In this document: piece after piece, positions 58,301 to 64,000 of the stretch
How positions within the stretch are numbered: position 1 is the first letter of the stretch
Layout of the letters: each line of letters begins with the position of its first letter
From: Membranipora membranacea
Lineage: Eukaryota > Bryozoa > Gymnolaemata > Cheilostomatida > Membraniporidae
Length of the DNA stretch: 64,000 bases
Direction of reading: 5' to 3'
Assembly: GCA_914767715.1 (NCBI GenBank)
Contig: OU612067.1
Location: 15,259,001 to 15,323,000, forward strand
Program-made: the position numbers and the translations under genes
The notes under the pieces: generated by a model
What the model was told of the DNA's origin: nothing
The model's database searches: none
Seen by the model: the letters and a program-made list of their open reading frames with translations, nothing else

Positions 58301-61300
58301 ATACTTTTGACTCGACAGTTTCTATTTGTCTACTGTTGGTCTGGTTCTGGATCAGTACTTTAAGGTCTGTACAGCTGGGTAGTGCTGGTAATCTCACCAC
58401 ACAGTCTATGTACAGCTGTACTCTATAAAGTTTGAAAGGAATCATGATAGACAAAACATTTCTATGGCTATGTCTTTGGGAGCATGAACCTGACAAACAC
58501 TTGAATACGCTAATAATATGCTTGCGTAGCACCAGAGTCTGTTGAGAGAGCGGGGGGGGGGGGGGGGTGTGCTCATGGTTTGGTCAGGTGTGGGGAAGGT
58601 GATAATTTTGGGAAGGGTAGTTGTGTGATGCCATACTCTCCTAGGAACAGGTAATTATCACCAAAACAATGACTGCTCGAGCATTTTGATAGAACAAGTT
58701 CCTGAGTATGGATCAGTAGTTGTATTGGGATTGATTAAAGATTTTGCTATCCCAAAGTCCAGGCAGGCAGGCGGCAACAGTAACTCTTTTCTTCTTCAAA
58801 TACCAACTTAGAACTTTAAAAAACCGTCCTGCTCAAGGTTGATTAAAGAAAATAACTTTCCTATGGACCGACCCCACAAATGACAGTCTTTACCTTTCGT
58901 TGCCCTCACTTTCGCCGTCAGGAAGAAAGCTATATAACAGGTCTCCTAGTTCTTCCTGCAGAGGAGAGGCACAGTGTTCCAAGCCCCGCCCTAAACTCCA
59001 AGATGAGTCGTACAAGTCAGGCTTGATGTCAGACATATTCAGATCAGCCGTCACAGCTTTATATGTGACAGATGAAGGCATCGTGTTGCGTCTCCTAGAT
59101 CCCGGTGTTGACACCAGACTGCTAGTGCTTGACGAGCTGGGCTCTTTATGGATGTCAAAATATTCATCTTGTCCTGGAAAGGATAAATAATAACTTTAAA
59201 TTACATTTCTTGGACTGAAAGAGGTGACATACAAACATCTATGAATAAATAGATGCTGTAAGATCATGTCCTGTCATCCACACATGACTATAGGGTAAAA
59301 TTTATGTATGTCTTATTGCGTAAAGAGTTAGGTAAAGATAAGATGATAAGATAAGATGGGTTTGAGATGATTGCTCTTGGTATCGTAAACCTTCAATTTG
59401 GATGAGGGATTTGCATTATAGCATCCCCCACAATGCCGCTCTTGCTTGGTCTTCAAAGGTCACATCAATCTTAAAGATGCCATTTTTTGTCTGATGTCAA
59501 AAAATATGAAAGTGAAATGCAATAGGGGGAAGACAATACCCTCTCACTATCTATTTGCTTCATCACAACCAGTTTTTGCTACCTAGAGCAGGCCTCCACA
59601 TATTATAATTATTTTCAGCGTTAAAAGAAGCCGAGGCGGCGGCCAATACCATAATGAACAGAGCCAAAATCAATAAAATATCATATTTCCTACATTATTC
59701 ATTTTAATAGGCATGAAATCTATAAAAAAAAGTATCCATTAGACTTTCCAAACAAATGAGCGGATATATCCTACAGCCAGCTACAGCCCACAGGTGCTTT
59801 GTAATGTAAGAGGTCAATAAACTATTACCATATTAATTATTTGTTGAGTCTGGATTGAATGCAACATGATGAAATGATATTAAATACGAAAAAAATCAGG
59901 GAGAGATCCAGAAATGATAAATGTGACAGTGTTGCTATTATTATCAAATCTTAGCAAGCTTCTTTTTCATTCCAGGCAGTGCAATTAATGCTTCGAAACA
60001 TTATCTTTTTTCCTTCAGCACATTGATAATCGTATAGTGATTGCCAACTTATGCTACTGGTTCACTGACCTTACTTGTTGTCAGTCTGTTTTTCATGACG
60101 GGTAAAACCCCTATTAGCAGGGGGCTAATATGTTGACTGATTAATCAAAGTGATTGTAGGGTCATAGTGGAACATAGTGGTCAGGGGGAGTAAAAAAATC
60201 ACTATGTTCAACTATGATCCAAATTTTCAGACTTTGGAGCAGTTTGACTGCGATTAGGTTCACGGGCTGTTTTATTTCATATGCCCTAATGACTTTTCAG
60301 CCTGAAATCTTTGAAACCATACCAAACATGGCGTAGTTTGGCGGTCACTTTAAAACTGGACCGCAGTCTTCTCATGACACCTAGGGCATTTAGACTGAGA
60401 ACTCGACTGGACTAGAAGGATACCAGAATCTGATTCTTTGACAATAACTTTGTTATATCCATCTAATATTTATTCATATTTATATAATATATATATATAT
60501 ATATTTATATGTATCCTACTAGAGACTCACCTGGCTGTACATTGTGTATCTCAGGAATCCAGAAGTCGATATTACCCGGTCGATGGGTGCCGGCAGCACT
60601 TGTCTTTCTGTTGGAGGCTGGTGAGGACAAGGCAGTTGTATTACGCCGAGTGAAGGGAAGCTTATCTCTGCGACCGCTTCTCTGTGGTGTAGGAGGCGCA
60701 TCTGTAGTAGATAGACACCATGGTAAAATTGTTGAAGTTGATGAGAAAAAGAGAAATTAAATGTGATAACGTGCATAGATTTCCTACGTTTGATTTGTAT
60801 TTTGGGGTATCTTGATCAGAGATGTTGGATATTCTTTTTACAAAAGGATCGAGTTCTACCAGAGTACCAGTGTACCAGAGACCTGAACCAAGATTAGTTA
60901 CTTTACATTGGCCAAGCCCTTATCCAAGACAAAATTAAACCTTTTCTAAACCAACCCTGGTAAACTGTTAGCTTACCTGATGAGTTGATGTGGGGAGGCA
61001 ACTCCTGACTATTCAATGGAACCCTCTCCTCTGCAGACAGGTCCTCAGGCTCTGGTTTAGACTTCTTACAGCAGGAACTCAGTCTACTGAACTGTCCGTG
61101 TATTATTTTGAGCCACTCCCATCTCATGAACTCCATTATAAGCAGCGATGATTCTGTGTGAGAAAAGTGAGAAATTAGATCTATAAGGCTAGATATTAAA
61201 TTTATCAACTCTCTCTTAATATATATTTCCCGTCCTGACTTGCGTTTCCCTCACAGAAATTGGACACTGGGTATAACAGCAAAACCATAAACAACAGAAT

Positions 61301-63665
61301 TATAATGGAAGGGAAATTACTTGACTATTTGTTTACTATCACTGGCTAATTAATTACCAGGCACCAGTCCCTTGGAGTACACTTATCTTTGCCGAATGCT
61401 TTTTACGATAGCTGATTATGGTTCGGCTTCATCAATACCAATGTTTAACCTTTTATAAGCTCATTCCCTCTGTGAATGTGGAGGAGTAACTGAAAAGCTA
61501 TGTATCAAGCCGCCTAGCCTCGTTATCTGACTTTTGCAGTAACACTCCATTACCAAAGAGAGAACAATTAATTTGTTCTATGGTTACACCGCATATTATT
61601 AAAGGGGGAGCAACTCATAATGCAGGTAAATAGGGATGCAGGGGACATAACAGATAAGTGTACCATGGAAGTACATATGTACCGACTGTGTACCTGATGA
61701 ATATCTTAACAACCTGTCACAATATCAGGTTTGCTGTCACATATTGCACTGTTGCAGAAAAGGTGTTTAATTAAGACAAAATACGTCCAGCTTTTGACAT
61801 GGCAGAAATAAGCTGTCATATTATTTTTATTTATCCTACCGTGGGATGGAATATAGCAGTAAATAGTCTCATGTCATATGTCCACTGAGCTGGTAATGCA
61901 GTGTAGTCTATCAAGTGAAGCAAATTGATAGGCAGTTTGTTTACTATAGCACTACATAAAGGGCACTTGTCCAGAAGTGGCATGTCATCACATTTCAAAC
62001 AAGAGACACTGTAAAATAAGAATGACGAGAGATGACATTTTAAAATTAAAATCAATACGTGTAACATTGTTCTTATTCAGTTCACTTATTGCAATGAATG
62101 ACTAGCTGCTTTCAATGGGAGAAATTCACCCCACGCACACAATGAGTAGGTCGGACAGAACGGAAATAGTGCTGACTTAGACTTAAGCAGCATGCAATGC
62201 TGGCCGAGGCAATACATAAACATCACTAACTAGGGGCCGAAAATAAATAATCTGAACTTAACCGTTGTGCAATAGTAATGCTATGCATCAACCTAAACTC
62301 AGTATGCAGCTATCAAAGCTGTTAAAAAAAATGGTGATGTTTGCTAAAAGTTTTGGTAGAAGTTTGTTGACCTACATCTGTATCATTTTAAAAGCATGAA
62401 TAATTTGTGAAACAGGCGTGAATTTTCTCACGTGGGTTTATGCGCTTGATCATGTTTGGTCAACAGCATTTCCATACAAAATTAAGTGTGGAGTTGACTT
62501 CATCATCATCATCATCTAATTACATTGACACCTACACTGTCATTATATATTGATTGATGGTTTGCTGTGTATGTTTTTATCTTGCTCAATATTAACCAGC
62601 TATCAATCAAATTAGGATCAATATCTGTGGGATGCGGACAGGAAACACCTCCTCAATCTTGTCTGCTGTCGACAGCATGCTTGATCAAAATCTGAACATG
62701 ATAGATCTCTATATACCCTAGAGGAGTTACTCTAAGCAAGAGTTTAGTCTAGCTAATTTGGGCAGGGGTGCCATAATGTTAGCTAACACCAATTTAAGCC
62801 GGCTAATATGACAGTTTTGTAGAGTAACATAGGTGAGTAAGTACAAGCTAGCAATAAATTCCACTATTTCAAGCATGTGCGAAAACCCTTCCTTCAGGGA
62901 GTGCTTTACACCTCCCCAAAACTAACAAAACTCTAGCTAATATCAATTCCCTAAGGATAGGTTGTTTCTCTGCATAGCTGTGCCCTAACCAATTCGGAGA
63001 CACACAACAACTAGTGTGTAGTTGTTGACAATCAGATCAATTAAAAGATATAATCATTACCTGGACCATACAGCGTAAAAGCCGTGATGAATCCTAAAGA
63101 TTCTACACTAGGAAGGCGATAAAGGGAATAGAATGGATACAAAATGAGGATGTTGGTAATCTGGACACACAGCTTGTTCCTATTTTTGTACTTAATCGCT
63201 ACCCTTGTGGAGTAGATATTAGCTAGGTTTAAGGTTAGCCTGTTCAGAGGTACTTGTTTTTAATGAGCACCGAATTAAGTCAGCTAAGATCGGAGGTCTG
63301 TAAAGGAGGTCGGAGGTCGAAGGTCGGAGGTCGGAGGTCTGTAGAGTTATGAGGTTGAGGTTAACTATCTATTTTATATCACCATTAAAAGCTTGTTGAA
63401 AATGCAAACTTTTACACGTGCTGCAGTGGCATCCTGTTAGCAAAGAATTACATGTGTTACCGGTAATGCATGATTAAATTGAACTAAGACCCCTATAGCA
63501 TCGAGAATAAAACAATATCAAACAATATATCTATACCTTGGTGTCACTCACCTGTGTTTTGTCTGAGTCTCAGGAGCGGAGAGATGTCACAAGGAACTTG
63601 GTAGTGTTTTCTAACGAATCTCAACTTACATAGCTGAGCTAGAAGCTTCCTTTGATAGCTGAGCC
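55349..63665 (-). CDS. Synaptotagmin-like tandem C2-domain protein, 5' end outside window
   Basis: Minus-strand exons 63552-63665, 60977-61153, 60531-60701, 58894-59173, 58256-58422, 57822-57985, 57321-57438 and 55349-55659 join in phase to give the C-terminal ~500 residues; the start lies beyond 63665. A basic N part with a Cys pair (SRLSSCCKKSKP) is followed by a Ser/Arg-rich linker. C2A runs from ELGDLLYS through RVQLYIDCVVRLP and TDLKVLI to VAVTVVDSD. C2B runs from ARLLIKAEYNPHKQNLYISL through VYVKTTMYYRYKKIKSIKTS and NKQFSFAV to PTIWGLF..QPITYMCNL. The C2B order and the polybasic KKIKSIK strand match synaptotagmins. Loop aspartates are mostly missing (YVYVK where Ca2+-binding C2 domains have DPYVK), so a calcium-independent trafficking role like Syt12/14/16-type proteins is likely. 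The donor at 57822 (GTTAGA) is weak. Confidence 0.72.
55722..55978. repeat. MITE family 'TAGCCAATGTGTTGG', copy 3
   Basis: GCTGTGTTGGCCTTGATTGG, CTGGTGGGTGGGAAAGAGCC and AATGTCAGG at the left; CCCTGGCATTGGCTCTTTGT, CCCACCCAACCGGCAACTG and TACATTGGCTAACC at the right. The middle is longer than in the other two copies. It lies in the last intron of the tandem-C2 gene, about 60 bases from its terminal exon. Confidence 0.8.
56175..57308. repeat. 10-bp G-rich minisatellite, ~113 copies
   Basis: The unit GGGGGTGTGA repeats head to tail for about 1.13 kb with very few variants: some G6 units at the left, GTGTTA twice, and one GTGTGTGA. It lies in the last intron of the tandem-C2 gene; on the transcribed strand it is (CCCCCTCACA)n. 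The array ends only ~12 bases from the donor of the exon at 57321. The 398-codon open frame through it (Pro-Leu-Thr-His repeats) is an artefact of a stop-free repeat whose length does not alter the frame pattern. The near-identity of units implies rapid turnover. Confidence 0.98.
58550..58568. repeat. G homopolymer
   Basis: A run of about 17 G in a C2-gene intron. Similar G or C runs are at 6465, 24649, 28758 and 30671. Confidence 0.8.
59174..60530. other. C2-gene intron, nothing recognised
   Basis: AT-rich intron with a TA microsatellite near 60485-60505. An inverted pair near 60165-60215 (CATAGTGGAACATAGTGG / CACTATGTTCAACTATG) may be a small hairpin. Confidence 0.4.
61472..61590. repeat. 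Dispersed repeat, copy 2
   Basis: Diverged counterpart of 50398-50490; shared blocks are GTGAATG.GGAGGA and GACTTTTGCAGTAACACTCC, followed by a GAACAA palindromic stretch. Confidence 0.5.
63290..63345. repeat. Short GGTCGGA tandem array
   Basis: Seven-base units (GGTCGGA, with GGTCTGT and GGTCGAA variants) repeat about seven times. Confidence 0.8.
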
Positions 63666-64000
63666 CTGTTAATAATAAAAAAAAAGTCATCAACGCAGCC
63701 ATCTAGTGTAATTAATGTAGGCTATACATCATATTGAACATAGTTTTATATGGGAGCTGAAATCAATATAATGCTGCCGCATGGTCAATGCTTGTGATTG
63801 ACAGCAGATAGATTAGACTCCCCAAGGATGTGTCTTGTACTATAGGGCCCTGTCATCACTAGAATAGCTGCTGAGTTATTAGAACTGATGACTGCGTTTG
63901 TAGAATGTCTGCTGATCTATCTGTTGGCAGCAGTCAATATATTACATCAGATTTAACTTTCATTTGGGAATTGATGAATGAATGGATCGTTACTGAGAAA
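63666..64000. other. Upstream intron of the C2 gene, no exon recognised
   Basis: The exon at 63552-63665 needs a preceding exon ending one base into a codon. None was found before the window edge, so the next exon probably lies to the right of the window. Confidence 0.4.

Larger units (their letters stand above)
61154..63551. other. C2-gene intron
   Basis: A long intron holding dispersed repeat copy 2 (61472-61590), CATCAT repeats near 62502 and the GGTCGGA array at 63290. A minus-strand open frame at 61831-62067 with two CxxC pairs was considered and not accepted as an exon. Confidence 0.4.

Noticed and set aside
61831-62067. Minus-strand open frame with CLKC and CPLC pairs after an acceptor-like TTTACAG
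   Set aside because: Its phase does not fit the flanking exons of the tandem-C2 gene and there is no donor after it; the zinc-ribbon look may be chance.
1-64000. CRISPR arrays, operons, bacterial promoters and ribosome binding sites
   Set aside because: The window is spliced animal DNA. Its direct repeats are contiguous tandem arrays without regular unique spacers, and no cas-like genes are seen.

Overview
This is animal nuclear DNA: sparse, AT-rich, with multi-exon genes joined by standard GT-AG introns, long introns full of inverted-repeat elements, and a canonical eukaryotic tRNA. The gene set (secreted C-type lectin, TMEM223-like protein, PDE1-type phosphodiesterase, beta-1,3-glycosyltransferase, synaptotagmin-like tandem-C2 protein), together with the invertebrate-style LINE and pogo-like elements, suggests a marine invertebrate. 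The sequence alone does not fix the phylum. Exon models below were built by hand from splice sites, reading phase and family resemblance; no database search was possible.

Layout. 1-14378: a tandem duplication. Copy 1 (1-3080) and copy 2 (5753-14378) share the 3' flank of a lectin gene plus intergenic DNA, and a complete 172-residue C-type lectin gene (+, 3827-5639) lies between them. Copy 2 is interrupted by a 5.5 kb pogo/Tigger-like DNA transposon (6464-11968) at a TA site that is still empty in copy 1. 14437-16460: a four-exon TMEM223-like gene (-), then the last exon of an unrecognised gene (-, 16625-16833). 16930-24800: gene-poor, holding a tRNA-type SINE, a perfect 53-nt-arm palindrome, a diverged minisatellite, a LINE remnant and a 5'-truncated LINE bounded by 28-bp target-site duplications. 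24827-49380: one large PDE1-type gene (+). Several candidate first exons all end in phase 1 and feed the same common exon at 35918, followed by 12 further coding exons. 51028-51099: tRNA-Trp. 51941-54355: a four-exon beta-1,3-glycosyltransferase (-). 55349-63665: a tandem-C2, synaptotagmin-like gene (-) whose 5' end lies outside the window and whose last intron holds a 1.1 kb, 10-bp-unit G-rich minisatellite.

The genes do not form one pathway. They are independent neighbours: cytosolic cyclic-nucleotide hydrolysis (PDE1), Golgi glycosylation (B3GT), secreted carbohydrate recognition (lectin), mitochondrial inner membrane (TMEM223) and membrane trafficking (C2 protein). The most notable observations are the occupied/empty transposon site pair inside a young duplication, the candidate multi-promoter structure and in-frame 22-codon alternative acceptor in PDE1, the G-rich array beside a splice donor, and a set of foldback MITE families.
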